Origin: Shinisaurus crocodilurus
Lineage: Eukaryota; Chordata; Lepidosauria; Squamata; Shinisauridae
Direction of reading: 5' to 3'
Assembly (NCBI GenBank): GCA_021292165.1
Contig: CM037878.1
Span: forward strand, 4,154,001 to 4,218,000
DNA length: 64,000 nt
Shown here: in pieces, positions 33,289-45,223 of the stretch
Layout of the letters: every line of letters starts with the position of its first letter
Position numbering within the stretch: position 1 is the first letter of the stretch
The notes under the pieces: model-generated
The model's database searches: none
Told to the model about the DNA's origin: nothing
The model's input: the letters and a program-made list of their open reading frames with translations, nothing else
Position numbers and translations under genes: made by a program

Positions 33289-34563
33289 CTCACTCAACAT
33301 TTGCCACTGAAGTATTATGGGGATCTTTGGCGGGGGATGGTTGCCAAAAGTTATTTAAGATGCAGTCCAATGCATGTTTAGACAGGGGAAAAAAGGCCTA
33401 CAACTCCCAGCATGCTTTGAGTTGCAGCCCTTTTTTCTGTCTAAACATGCTGCATAGGGTTGTGCACTTAATTCGTTAGCTTTTGAATATTTAAAAAGTG
33501 TAACCGGTCTGCAATGCCTTTCAATGGAGCATAATGTGTCTGCATGCAACTGAGTACTTGGTTTCACTGGGAAGCGGTCGGGAGGGGTGTGTGATTTAAG
33601 TAGTCCCACCTCTGGTCTGAAATGTAATTTGGACTACTGCAAACTCTTCTCTCTCAGCATAGCCCTCCTCCAACCACTGAACTACATTGCAGGGTTATTG
33701 TAAGCTACTCTCAGCTTCAGCTCAACCCCCCCCCCCAACTTGGAATACGGCTTAGTACATCTGGACAACACTGCAGGGTCTTTGCAAAACCACTCAGAGC
33801 CTGACCTGCAGTATTCAGTTTGTACTACACTGCAGGGCTGTCGTAAGTCTCTCTCTCCCAGCCACAGCTCCTTCCAACCTGCAATATGCACAGTGAGTTG
33901 CATTTGCTTTAGAATTTGCATTAATTTGGATTATTCTTGTTTTAAAATGTTTCACACAAAATAAAACAGAGAGAGCAGGAACTCTTGTATTTGCTGCTAC
34001 TATGGGGGGGGGGGCTTTATAGGGTGGGTAGGGTGAATATACCGGTGCCCAATATTAGCTACATGAAAATCTAGGATTCCTCCATTAATTTCTGTGGGCA
34101 ACTCTCATGTCTGTCCCTAGGGACATTTTAAAATGGCTTGTCAGTGTGAACCAGGAAGTGAACTATCCAGACAATGGTCCTTTCTTCTGCCCTTTATTGG
34201 TGTGGAGAAACGAGCCTTTGGGGGTACCCACACACACCTCATGTGTGAACCGGCTGGGGTGGGGTGTGCATAGTTAGCGTGTGGAGAAAGGGGCCTTTGG
34301 GGGTCCTGCATGCACACACACACACACACACGCCTCCTCATGTGTAAACCAAGTGGGGCCAGTTGAGGGGGCTGGGAGGAAGCGAAAGGTACATAAAACA
34401 TAGGATGGGGCCTGGCGCCTGGAGGAGCCAGGCTGAAAGCGTTCATATGTAAATGTAGTTCAAGCCATGAGTCATGAGTTCCCTTCCCCCTGCCTGGCCA
34501 GGTGAGGTGCATGGTGATTGGCTAAGAGGCAGCAGAGGAGGGGAGGGGGGGAAGGTATATTTC
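33285..34563. other. No gene seen; one MITE fragment
   Basis: About 33360-33460 is a GCAATCCTATG-type MITE remnant (ATGCATGTTTAGACAG ... CTGTCTAAACATGC). A (CA)n run is at 34315-34332. Confidence 0.4.
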
Positions 34564-35347
34564 CAGGGATGGGGACTCGGACTCGAGGACTCGACTCGTG
34601 AGTCGGACTGAGTCCCCCCTCTGACTTGAGTCTGACTCGAGTCCCAATATTTTTAATGGGACTCGAGACTCGACTCGGGACTCGAGACCAAGGAGTCGTC
34701 AACATCCCTGGGCTGTTGACGAGTCTTCTGGCTGTGCCAGAAGGAGCGCGATCACCAGTGAAGAGCGCATGGAAGCGAGGCGCGCCGTGAAGAGCGCATG
34801 GACAGCTACCAGGAGCGCAGCCCCAACGATGTGTTGAGATTTATTTTGATTGATGTGTTGTTGTGGGGGGGTTGGGTTAGGGTCAGACATTTTGGGTTTG
34901 GCTGCCTCTGCCTGCCTGTTTGGGGTTCCCTGCCTCCTCTGCCTGCCTGGTCTCTTCTTAACCAGTTCCACAGTTTGAATTGTCCAAGACAAAGACCTCT
35001 GCCTGCCTGCTTTGGGGTTCCCTGCCTCCTCTGCCTGCCTGGTTATTTTGGGTTTGTCCGCCTGGTCTGTTCTTGCCAAAATCAGTTGCAGAGTTTTGAA
35101 ATAAAAAGGCACACTTGTGCCTAGAATTTATTTAAGCCACACATCTGAAGTAGCCTTATTTTGTTGGGGGGACGGGGACCCATTGGTTTTAATAGGGACT
35201 CGTGGAGTCAGTTTTGGGAGTGACTCAGGACTCGGGACTCGTGAGTCACCATTTTGGACCAAGGACTCGGACTTGGACTTGAGACTCGGGTCCAAAGACT
35301 CGTGACTCGACTCGTGACTCGAGACCAAGGACTCTTCAACATCCCTG
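34564..35347. mobile_element. GACTCG-repeat hAT element, full length
   Basis: It starts CAGGGATGGGGACTCGG and ends CTTCAACATCCCTG, with perfect 8-bp repeats TATATTTC (34556-34563 and 35348-35355). The outer modules consist mostly of GACTCG/CGAGTC copies in both orientations. The middle has CTGCCTGC-rich sequence and AGGCACACTTGTGCCT. No coding frame. Confidence 0.92.
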
Positions 35348-35399
35348 TATATTTCCCAAGCCAAGGCGTGGTTTTTGGTCTTTGTCTTTGTTCTACCTG

Positions 35400-35808
35400 G
35401 CTGTGGTAATGGCGGTAAGCCAAGGACCCCAGGCAGCTCCTGGTGAAATTAGCTGGATTGAGGGCTCTAGTAAAGGCAAGCCTTGTGGGAGTTTTACCCA
35501 TCTCGGACCTTCGGGTAGGTGTGGTAATCTCCCTCGGGCAACAAGGCTGTGCTGGATTTAACCCTTGAAGAGAAGTAGAGAACACCCTCAGGTAACAGGT
35601 GTGTGCCTGGGAGATATTAAGGAATCAGGTATTATTGTTTTGCAGCTTTACTGTGTACTAAAGTGTCTCTCTCTTTATTTTGTGTGCTTCTCTCATTTCC
35701 CCTAATCTTGTTGTTTAAATGCTACCAGAATAAACCTTGTCGTGGTTTTACCCCACATGGGTTTTGTAGTCACTCTGCTTGGTTCAGTATCTAAATCCAG
35801 GTTACAGA
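35400..35808 (+). mobile_element. Possible solo LTR or LTR fragment
   Basis: TGTGGTAATGG...CCAGGTTACA, with a polyadenylation signal AATAAA at 35729-35734, has an LTR-like layout. No TSD or partner LTR was found, so this is tentative. Confidence 0.3.
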
Positions 35809-37069
35809 AATTGAAGACGAGTCCCTGAACAGAGATTCAAGTAGGGTTGCAGACAGCTGAGGCTGGCAATCTGGTACCTTGAGATCTCAGGGGGTCTTGG
35901 TTCCTTTGGGGTAGGAAAGGGTGGGGGTGTGGCGGGCCAGCCAGCCCCCCCCTTCCTCCACAATTGGTATCTATGTGTCTCGGTCTTCATATTCCAGTAT
36001 TCCAACTGCTCCATTATATTCCCCCCTCCCCCCTCATTGTCAGCCTTAGGGCTTTTTTTTTTCCCCCTCCATAATTTTGGGTATTCTGTAAACCTTGATA
36101 TTCTGCAGACCGGGTCTGGTGGTACCTCCCTCTTGTGCATGGATGGTGTGGTTTTAGCGTGAGCAGGGGAAGAATCAAGTCGCTCTAAATATACATGACG
36201 ATGATCTCTGCAGCTCTGTTCCACCACAAGCCCAGGGGCCAGTCTGAGAAAGTCAGGATGATGAGGTCGACTTGTTCTCGCACAGTGATGGAGCACAGAG
36301 CAAGCCACCTGAGGAAGATCCTCGGGGGGGGGGGGGCGGCGTAGGAGAGAGGGGAACAGGGCGAGATATAAAGGTTTGAACCAGCTCTTTGAACTGAGCC
36401 AAAAGGTTAAGTGGAAGGTAGCCATCACCCTGGCTGAGCTAGCCCCTGGCAGCGTAAACAAGCCCAGTGAATTCAGTGGCAAGTGTAACAGCGCACCATC
36501 TGTCACAGCCCGCAACACAAGCCCCAAGATCACGACGACGCTGGATTCCGGCCAGCCTCTATGCTCATGTGTTTGTGTTGGCAAGGATCCTAGACGTTTT
36601 AGCTGATTGCTTTGCAGAGCACCATTCTTAAATAATAACATTGTCCCCCGCCCCACCCGAAATAGCCTGAGTGACACTTTAGAAAATAAAAAAAGAACAG
36701 GAAGCAAAAGCTGGCATTTGCAATTGCTGATGTCTTGTTCTTCAAGATGCTTCTTCCCAGCATCCGCTGTCAAGAGAACGCGCAAATGCACTTCCCTCCA
36801 GTAATGACACATCAGGAGTGGCTGGATGGAGAGCCCTGGAGTGCCCTGGATGTTCTACCTTACTGCTGTGCGGGAGACAGAGTGTTCCCTTTTGAATAAA
36901 TTGCTTTATTCCACTGTGCACATCCCCTTGCCCAGTCTTCTTGATGAGCAATTTTAGAGTCTGGGCTCTTGTTTGCAATCGCACAGGAAAGTGCTTTGTC
37001 CGCATTAAACAAAGGCAGGGTTTCATCTCACAGGTAGTTATTCATTAGGGTCCCTTGTCTTAACTCTCC
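35809..37069. other. No gene supported
   Basis: It contains a 336-codon open frame on the minus strand (35802-36812) with no recognisable motif and a homopolymer run inside. It is probably a chance frame. Confidence 0.35.
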
Positions 37070-37561
37070 AGTTGCTTGAGCCTGTGAGGAAGGCCTTTAA
37101 AGAGCTGGAACCAACCAGAGCAAGCCATCGGTACAACCTTCCAACTTTCTTCATCGAGTTTGCTCAAGCACATTGGTATCTCAAGGAGCGTCTCCAGCAA
37201 CACCAAGTGGGCCGCTCAACAAGATCTGCCACGGATGGCCTTCTCCTTGTCCCTTCAGCCAGAGCAGCTAGACTGGTGGGGACGAGGAAGAGGGCCTTTT
37301 CTGTGGCGGCCCCCATACTGTGGAACTCCCTCCTGAGTGACCTCCGCCATGCCCCCTCTCTGCTGAGCTTCCGTCGCTCATTAAAAACCTGGTTGTTCAG
37401 GCGGGAATATGGGGTGGGTTAAGATTTTAAAATTTCTATATTGTTTTAAATGTATTTTATTGCTTTTATTCTGTGTACATCGCCCAGGGTGGCCGGTTGC
37501 CGGCCAGATGGGCGATAAATAAATATAAATAATAACAACAATAACAACAACAACAACAACA
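37070..37561 (+). mobile_element. L2-like LINE 3' end
   Basis: ORF2 end motifs (RAARLVGTRKRAFSVAAP, LWNSLLSDLRHAPS, KTWLFRREYG), the CATCGCCCAGGGTGGCCGG 3' UTR and an (AAT)/(CAA)n tail. Confidence 0.85.
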
Positions 37562-37867
37562 ATTGTCTGCAACAAACCCAACTGCAGATCTGAAAGGAAG
37601 ACAAACATCTTCCAGGAAAAGAAAGAGGAGGGGGAAAAGTGGGGGGAGGGAACTTCTTCAAAGATCTCGATTCATGTTCAGGAACAGTTCTTTCTGCATT
37701 GATTAAAAATAACCATGGAGCATCACTGATCAGCAGTTGTGACTTATTTCCCGCTTCTCCAAACAGCAGTGAAAGCACTGGTGTGACAGATAAGTGTGCC
37801 ATTTCTGGGGGGGGAATTAGTTCTTTTTGCTTCCTCTGAGAAATTGGGATAATTTCAAAACAACTTC

Positions 37868-38170
37868 CCAGGGGAACGAGCATATGAAATATATGAAGCA
37901 AGCACTACACAGAACGGTTTCAGGTAGAAAAATGAGATATAATAGAGAGATATCAACTCAGCGGTGAATCCGGAAGGCGATCTCCTGCTCACCTGTGGTT
38001 TGCCTGCCTTAATCAGCCTCACCACGGCCACCAAGGAGATGACATTTCCTACCTGCTAATGGAACTGCAGCAGGTATTCAGCAGGTATTTGTGACATTTG
38101 CAAAGAATAACTAGAGACCCGCAAAGGTTCGGCTGGTGAGTTTGCGCTGGCTGCATAGCTCGATTCAGTC
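37868..38170 (+). repeat. Unclassified repeat, copy 1
   Basis: It is similar over about 300 bp, same orientation, to 44905-45223. Shared blocks include CCACCAAGGAGATGACATTT and TAACTAGAGACC. Confidence 0.65.
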
Positions 38171-38402
38171 TATATCAAACTGAGCCTCTTCAACAGTGCT
38201 GGAGTCCCATTGCCTCTATATTAGGGGAGTAGACTCAGGGGCTAAGTGCAGCCCACCGGGGGGGGCAAATTTGGCCCTATGGGGTTCCTCAGATGGACAC
38301 GCCCCCTTTCCACAGCACCACCCCCTTTCATCTGACCACCAGTTGTTTCCAAGCTGCTGTGAAGCCCCCCGCCCGTGGCTGCCTGCCTCTGACAGTCTAA
38401 GA

Positions 38403-38459
38403 CAGTGTTCTCCAACCTTGGGGTCCCCAGATGTTTTTGGCCTACAACTCCCAGCATGC
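38403..38459. mobile_element. Left half of a palindromic hAT MITE
   Basis: CAGTGTTCTCCAACCTTGG to CTCCCAGCATGC, then an abrupt join to the CR1 chimera at 38459. Confidence 0.75.
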
Positions 38460-39290
38460 AAGTTAGTGTCCTCTTTTTTTAGTGGCCACCCGAGGAAGAA
38501 AGGTTCTAGTTTTCTACGTGCAGATGAGCATTTCTGTTTGAAGGCTCATTTAGTCGTGTGTGCCCCCATCTGCAGGCTGATGGCGGGTACGGCCCAGACA
38601 CCGCTTGGCCATCGTAGCGAGAACTGGGCTCCAGCTCGATGAAAATGTCGGCCCAGTGGGCAGCTGCTGTGAAAAAGGCAAACTCCATGTTAGGCATAAT
38701 TAGGAAAGGAACTGAAAATAAAACTGCCAAGATCAGACTGCCCTGATACAAATCTATGGTGCGACCACACTTGGAATACTGTGTACAGTTCTGGTCACCG
38801 CACCTTAAAAAAAGGACATTGGAGAGTTGGAAAAAGTGCAGAGAAGGGCAACTAAAATGATCAAAGGTCTGGAGCAACTCCCCCAGGAGGAAAGGTTACA
38901 GCAGCTGGGATTGTTTAGCTCAGAAAAAAGGTGAGTAAGGGGAGACATGATAGAGGTGTGCAAAATTATGCATGGTGTGGAGAAAGTGGGCAGGCAGACA
39001 TGCTTTTTCTGCCTCTCCCATAATACCAGAACCCAATGGGGCCATCCCCTGAAGCTGAATTGGTGGGAGATTCAGGACAGAGAAAAGGAAGTCTTCCTTC
39101 TTAGGAATTCTCTTCCCCAAGATGTAGTGATGGCCACCAATTTGGACAGCTTTAAAGGGGGACTGGACAAATTCATGGAGGAGAAGGCTATCCGTGGCTG
39201 CTAGTCCTGATTGGCTCTATGCTACCCCCAGTATATCAGAGGCAGGATGCCCATGTTCCCCCAGTTACCGGGGAACATGGGCGGGAGCAG
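38459..39290 (+). mobile_element. CR1 LINE with chimeric 5' end, inverted copy of 18.3-19.3 kb
   Basis: It begins with the same roughly 160-bp non-CR1 segment as 19143-19302, then CR1 ORF2 (KMSAQWAAAVKKANSMLG, VRPHLEYCVQFWSPHL). The CR1 3' region is interrupted near 39290 by a palindrome and a SINE and resumes at about 39768-39875. Confidence 0.75.
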
Positions 39291-39501
39291 GGGAGGCGGG
39301 TGACCCCTGCGTCAGTGGGGCTCCTTATCCATTGCATTTCTTTGTTTGAGCTTTATGGGATCTATCCATGGTGCTGAACTCCACCACCACCCCAAACAGG
39401 TTCACCCCCATGGAGCACCATGGATAGCTCCTATAAAGCTCAAAGAAAAAGATGCAATGGATAAGGAGCCCCACTGACGCAGGGGTCACCCGCCTCCCCT
39501 G
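39291..39501. repeat. 210-bp imperfect palindrome
   Basis: CAGGGGAGGCGGGTGACCCC to GGGGTCACCCGCCTCCCCTG. The arms are about 85 bp with a 40-bp spacer (CCACCACCACCCC). It looks like a MITE but no TSD was seen. Confidence 0.8.
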
Positions 39502-39767
39502 TTTATTTATTTATTTATTTATTTATTATTTATTACATTTATACCCCGCCTTTTTTCCTGCAAGGAACCCAAGGCGGCTTACATAATCCTCCTCCTCCTC
39601 CTCCTCCTCTCCATTTTATCCTCACAACAACCCTGTGAGGTAGATTAGGCTGAGAGTCAGTGACTGGCCCAAAGTCACCCAGCGAGTTTCATGGCCGAGT
39701 GGGGACTAGAACCTGCGTCTCCCGAGTCCCCAGTCCGACACTCTCAGCACTATGCCACACTGGCTCT
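39502..39767 (-). mobile_element. Sauria-type SINE
   Basis: Minus strand: head AGAGCCAGTGTGGCATAGTG, body with ACTTTGGGCCAGTCACTGAC and CTCACAGGGTTGTTGTGAGG, then a (TAAA)n tail. Confidence 0.92.
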
Positions 39768-40027
39768 CTGCACCCGTGCCCTGCTTGGCCACTGGTTGTT
39801 GGCCACTGTGTGAACAGCATGTGAGACTGGATGGACCCTTGGTCTGACCCAGCATGGTGCTGCTGCTTATGTTTTTGCATTCTTAAACAACACCCCTACT
39901 GAGCTCCTGCTCTAGGAGTTGTTCAGGGGGCGGCAGCAGGAGCGCCTCACTTCAGCGCTCCTCACTTCACACACGCGATGCGCACAGCCTTTTCTTTCTG
40001 CACATGAAGGAACATGTTGAGGGAAGT

Positions 40028-40330
40028 CAAGGGGGGCCCCCAGCCCCTTTTTAAAGCTGTCCAAATCGGTGGCCATCACGCCATCTCGTGGAAGTGAATT
40101 CCACAGTTTCACTCTGCGCTGTGTCACACGGCCCCTGTTTGCCATGTGACATGGGAGACCCCGAGGAACCGTGGCAGCAGCCCTCATAGACTCACAGAGC
40201 TGGACGGGACCATGGAGATCATCTAGTCTAACTCCCTGCCCAGTGCAGGGTCTGCTGTACAGGGTGTAGCTGCAGACAGTACAGCTGAGAAACAGCCATT
40301 GGGCCTCTGGGTGGAGGACCCTCTTCAGCC
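40028..40330 (-). mobile_element. Old CR1 fragments
   Basis: Two scraps: 40040-40120 (TTTAAAGCTGTCCAAATCGG region) and 40186-40260 (CR1 tail-like TAGACTAGATGATCTCCATG on the minus strand). Confidence 0.55.
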
Positions 40331-40603
40331 CCAGGGCCAAATTGATCCATTTATTGATTCAAAGCATTTACACCCCACTCTTCGGTCGAAAGGCTCTCGG
40401 GGAGTCTTACAAGAATCGACCGCCCCTGCCCTCAGGCTCCCGGTCTAAAAAGACACGAGACACACGGAAAAGGATTGGGAGGGAGGGATGCTTGGTTCAG
40501 TTGTCCAGTTGGAGGAGAATATACCAGTTGAGCTCTGGTTTGCATCTTCTGGGCCGGCCTGTAACTCTTCTCTTTCCTCTCTCCTGCAATTTCACATGCG
40601 CGC

Positions 40604-40622
40604 GCGCACACACACACACACA
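40604..40622. repeat. (CA)n microsatellite
   Basis: About nine units after a short CG-rich run. Confidence 0.9.
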
Positions 40623-40929
40623 CCTGAGCAGCAATTAGGCTTGAAGAAAGGCTCCCAGTGGGGCCCACTTGCTGCACCGGGGGCGGCGGGGGGAGGCAGG
40701 CCCCGAGGGCCAGCGGTTTACCACCTCCGGCAAAGGAGAGCCCACCTGTTCCACTGCCAAACAGCACGTGCCAATGGGAAGCGTCTCCCCCTAGCGTTGA
40801 GCAGACATCGGCTGGCTTCCCTGCGATGTCCACCCGTTGGTTCCAGTCCTGCCCAGTCCTGGAGCCGCAGAGGACGCGTCTGCTCCATCCGATCCTCCGC
40901 ATGACGTGACAAACCGCCGTCAGGCAGCT

Positions 40930-41240
40930 GTAGCGAGGGGCGCAGAACCGCAGGCCGAGGGGGTCAAATCTGGCCCTCCTGGAGTTTCTCACACAGCCCC
41001 ACCGCCTTTCCAACCACAGATCCTCTGGTGGCTTCCTGGTTTTTGTGCAATAGGCTGAACTGCCTCTCCTAAGGCTCAGCTACCAGCAGTAAGAGCTTAA
41101 AGCCATGCTGGTATGTTTGGCCCCGCCCCCTTTGCCTTTATTCACATGCATGCACACGCGCGCGTGCGCGCACACACACTGCCTTTGGAATGTGGCCCCC
41201 AAGAGCTTCTCCAAAATGGACTCTGGCCCTGTAGACCACT
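40930..41240. mobile_element. Probable hAT-like fragment
   Basis: GGTCAAATCTGGCCCTCCTGG and AATGTGGCCCCCAAGAG resemble the two sides of a GGCCC-rich MITE. A similar stretch lies at 38223-38345. Boundaries uncertain. Confidence 0.3.
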
Positions 41241-41244
41241 ATTG

Positions 41245-41820
41245 TGTTGCCTCCCGATCTTCTCTTCTCCAGGCTAAACCTGCCCAGCTCTTTCAGCCCC
41301 TCCTCATAGGCTGTGGTGCGCAGACCCTTCTCCACCCTAGTCATGCTCCAGTGGCCAATGTCCTTCTTAAAATGTGGCACGGGACATCAGATGTGGCCTG
41401 GCTGTGCAAAGTGGCGCGGGTCTGTGATCTCTCACGACCTGGACACTGTACTTGTGTTAATACAGAATCGCATTTGCTTTTTTAGCTGCTGCACCGCACG
41501 GCTGGCTCGTGGTCAGCTTGTGATTGACCACGACACCTACGTCCTTGTCACATGCTCTACTGCCAAGCCAGGTCTTCCCTGGCTTGGCAAATGCCTTTGA
41601 CCCCAACGCCTTTTGCTTTGTTTGTTGTGGTTGATGCTAAATGCAAAACTTCACATTTCTTCTCTCTCTGTAGCTTGCTGCCAAGTTGACACTGACACCT
41701 GGTGGCCTTTCCCATTATTTCAGCCTCCAAGAAAGGGCCGACCTTTGAATGTCCCAGTTCCCAAATTATTTGGAAAAGTTGAGCAAGATGGGGGAACTTC
41801 CTCGTCATCCGCCTCCAAGG
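41245..41820 (-). mobile_element. Diverged CR1 LINE fragment
   Basis: Minus-strand remnants of the CR1 C-terminus (EEGLKELGRFSLEKRRSGG, FKKDIGHW) with many stops. It is a different subfamily from the younger copies. Confidence 0.75.
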
Positions 41821-42000
41821 ACTGAGTAATACACATGGGATTTTCATGCAACTGCTGGAACCATGATGTCCTAGCAGTCGGCGGGCCAACATTCAGTTTA
41901 AAGATGGTGCTGGGTTAGGGCCAGCAGTCAGAGGCAGCAGGAGCAGGGCAGAGAGGGCAGGGCAGAGCAGGCTGGACTCCAGGGGGAGCTGAGCTAGTGG

Positions 42001-42672
42001 CAGGGATGTTGAAGAGTCCTTGGTCTCGAGTCACGAGTCTTTGGACCCGAGTCTCGAGTCCAAGTCCGAGTCCTTGGTCCAAAATGGTGACTCACGAGTC
42101 CCGAGTCCCAAGTCCCTCCCAAAGCTGACTCCACGAGTCCCTATTAAAATCAATGGGGGGTTTTCCCAACAAAAGGCTACTTCAGATGTGTGGCTTAAAT
42201 AAATTCTAGGCACAAGTGTGCCTTTTTATCTCAAAACTCTGCCACTGATTTTGACAAGAACAGACCAGGCAGACAAACCCAAAATAACCAGGCAGGCAGA
42301 GGAGGCAGGGAACCCCAAAGCAGGCAGGCAGAGGCCTTTGTCTTGGACAATTCAACTGTTGAACAGGTCAAGAAGAGACCAGGCAGGCAGAGGAGGCTGG
42401 GAACCCCAAGCAGGCAGGCAGAGGCAGCCAAACCCAAAATGTCTGAAAGGTTGCATTTTAGGAAAATGATTTTAAAAAATAAACTTGGATTGTTACTGCA
42501 ACTGGGTCCAGGCAGCACCTGCAGGTGGCATCAAGCAGGGATGTTGACGAGTCCTTGGTCTCGAGTCCCGAGTCGAGTCTCGAGTCCCATTAAAAATATT
42601 GGGACTCGAGTCCGAGTCGAGTCAGAGGGGGGACTCACGAGTCGAGTCCTCGAGTCCGAGTCCCCATCCCTG
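42001..42672. mobile_element. GACTCG-repeat hAT element, opposite orientation
   Basis: It starts CAGGGATGTTGAAGAGTCC and ends GAGTCCCCATCCCTG, with perfect 8-bp repeats GCTAGTGG (41993-42000 and 42673-42680). It lacks part of the middle compared with 34564-35347. An internal CAGGGATG at 42536 marks the inner module. Confidence 0.92.
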
Positions 42673-43149
42673 GCTAGTGGAAAGGGCTTTCTCCATGTTT
42701 AGCCGGCTGTCGCTACCAGACAGAGCGGCCTGGGCTTCTCCTTGCATTCTCACGAAGCAGTGAGACCTGGAAGTACGTGCAGGGACATTCTCCACGGCTG
42801 TTACGGCCAAGTTTCTTCTTTTGCTCTGACCGCCTCTGGAGCAGGGGAGTTTGGCCTCAGGCCCAAGGGCCCAGTCTGGCCTTTCACGGTTCGACAGGGT
42901 TCTTCAACACTGAGTTCAGCCCTCGGACGCCATCCGGCACCCCTGATCTTTTGGCAGGGCTGGGGTGGCTGGACGAATTGGCCGCAAAGGAAGCACACAC
43001 ATGCTCGCTGCAGCCTGTCACGGAGTAGCAGGTGAATAGTGAGCTGAGGCTGAACTCCACAATCCGGCTGGGTCGTGAGCAGGTGCAGATTATGCCACCC
43101 ATGCAGGTACACTCTGTCCAAAATATGCTGATGACTTTAATTCCAAATG

Positions 43150-43408
43150 TTTATTTATTTATTTATTTATTTATTATATTTATACCCCGCCTTTTTTCCT
43201 GCAAGGAACCCAAGGCAGCTTACATTATCCTCCTCCTCCTCCTCCTCTCCATTTTATCCTCACAACAACCCTGTGAGGTAGGTGAGGCTGAGAGCCAGTG
43301 ACTGGCCCAAAGTCACCCAGTGAGTTTCACGGCTTAGTGGGGGGACTCGAACCCGGATCTCCTGAGTTCCCAGTCCAACTCCCTAACCACTACGCCACAC
43401 TGGCTCTC
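43150..43408 (-). mobile_element. Sauria-type SINE
   Basis: Minus strand head GAGCCAGTGTGGCGTAGTGG, full body, (TAAA)n tail. Close to 39502-39767. Confidence 0.92.
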
Positions 43409-43646
43409 AGTGTTCTGACAACAAGCCCAGGGGCCAGAAAGCCTGGCTAGCTGGGTGCCCCAAAGGCCGCGTGCCATCCTGGGAAGGGCATTTGTTCCCT
43501 GAAGTGCTCGGAGGCTGGCAGAAGTTCCACAGGTGCAGCTTCTCCTGTTGAGTTCTGTCACGAAGGGGAAGAGTGTTGACATTCTGCAGTCCATTCTGGA
43601 TAAGGCTCATAACGCATAGGAGCCTGGATAAAGCATATTTCTAGAG

Positions 43647-43781
43647 CAGTGTTCTCCAACCTTGGGTCCCCAGATGTTTTTGGCCTACAACTCCCAGCAT
43701 GCCCCAGCCAGCTACGCTGGCTGGGGCATGCTGGGAGTTGTAGGCCAAAAACATCTGGGGACCCAAGGTTGGAGAACACTG
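43647..43781. mobile_element. Palindromic hAT MITE
   Basis: A near-perfect 135-bp palindrome, flanked by TTCTAGAG and CTCTAGAC, which share the TCTAGA core. Confidence 0.9.
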
Positions 43782-43789
43782 CTCTAGAC

Positions 43790-44904
43790 AGAGAATCATA
43801 GCGCACAATTCTTTCTTCCTTCTTTCCTTTTGTGCCCCCGTTTGGGGTGGAGGAGGAAGACAGAGTGCAACGGAGCCCGCGGGTGCTTGGGGAGGGGCCA
43901 GGCAGGTGTCACCTGCAGCCTGGCCCGGCTGTGCTGCCTTGCCCATCAGCCCTGGCTTAAAAGACAGGCCCCAAACACACTTCAGAGGCCGGAAGCGACT
44001 GTTGTTGCAGATCAGCCGTAGCAAAGACGCTCCTGCCAGCTCCTGGACCTAGACTCGTGCATTTTGACCCCAGATCGACTTTAGACTACTCTTCGGCGTG
44101 CGCTCCTGTATTGGTTTGTTTCCTTTGATTTCGGAATGGATATTTTGGCTTCCAAACCTTGGACTGTATCAACAACTACTGCTTATCTCTCAACTGGACG
44201 TAATCTACGACCCTTCCTTCCTTCCTTCCTTCCTTCCACACAGAAATAGTGTTCCAAACAAATGGAATTTGGACCCAAACCCTGCAGAGTCTAGACTGCT
44301 CCTGGTCAACAAAAATCAAAAAATGTTGTTGATTTTTTGTTTTTGCGCATCCTCATGTTGGCCTCCGCTGGCTTTCCTCCCTGAATCGAGGTGCCTGCCT
44401 GCCTGCCTTCTACAGTCTGAGACATGTTCCTGGTGTTCCGTCCCATCGGGCTGGTCTGTTCCACTCCGGCACTGCTTCCCCCTGACTGCCTTTGCTCTTA
44501 ATTTCCTCCGACTGAAAGGCCTCCGGTGCACAAGTCAGAATATAACCGCAAAAATAAATAAGATAGTATTTTTGACCATCCCTGTGCCATATTTGGCTGT
44601 GCCAAATATTCCCCAGTTTCAGTTTACTGGGTCAAAAATAGCAGCTTTAGAGGAGTGGAAATTTCCCCTGAATAACTTTTAGATCAGCTTTCCCGAAGCT
44701 GGTGCCCTCGAGATGCGTTTGGCTGCAACACCAATCATTTCTGGCCAGCATGGGATGAGAGAGTCAAGGCAGCTCATGCGAACAGGAAACATTGCCCCCA
44801 AATGCTGCAAACATCACACACACACACACACACAACAGCAACTTTCAAAGGGGGGGGGGGCATTTCCAGAAAAATTAACAACTTAGAACAATTTCAGAAA
44901 CATT
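43790..44904. other. No gene seen
   Basis: It includes a (CCTT)n run at 44213-44238, a 194-codon chance frame (44098-44682) without motifs, and a (CA)n run at 44815-44834. Confidence 0.35.
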
Positions 44905-45223
44905 CCCTCCCCCAGGGGAACATGCATATGAATCACATGGACCCGGGGCCGGCGCAACATGGAAGAGATTCAGGTAGTAGGTATTACATGCAATAAAAGT
45001 GATGAGTGCTGGTCTGTGAATCAGGAAGGCAATTTTTCTAGTCACCCGCGGTTTGTCTGCCTCAATCAGTGTCATCGCTGCCACCAAGGAGATGACATTT
45101 CCTACCTGCTTGTTAAAGTTACATTAGCAGGTATTTTTAACATTTACAAGAAGTAACTAGAGACCTGCAAAAGGCTTGGCTGGTTAGTTCGAGTTGGCTG
45201 CTTAACTTGATTCAGTAGGTAGG
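44905..45223 (+). repeat. Unclassified repeat, copy 2
   Basis: Partner of 37868-38170. It shares the blocks CCCAGGGGAACATGCATATG-like, GATGACATTTCCTACCTGCT and TAACTAGAGACCTGCAAA. Confidence 0.65.

Noticed and set aside
40432..41013. 193-codon minus-strand frame
   Set aside because: It runs through a CA microsatellite and a GGCCC-rich repeat; no family recognised.
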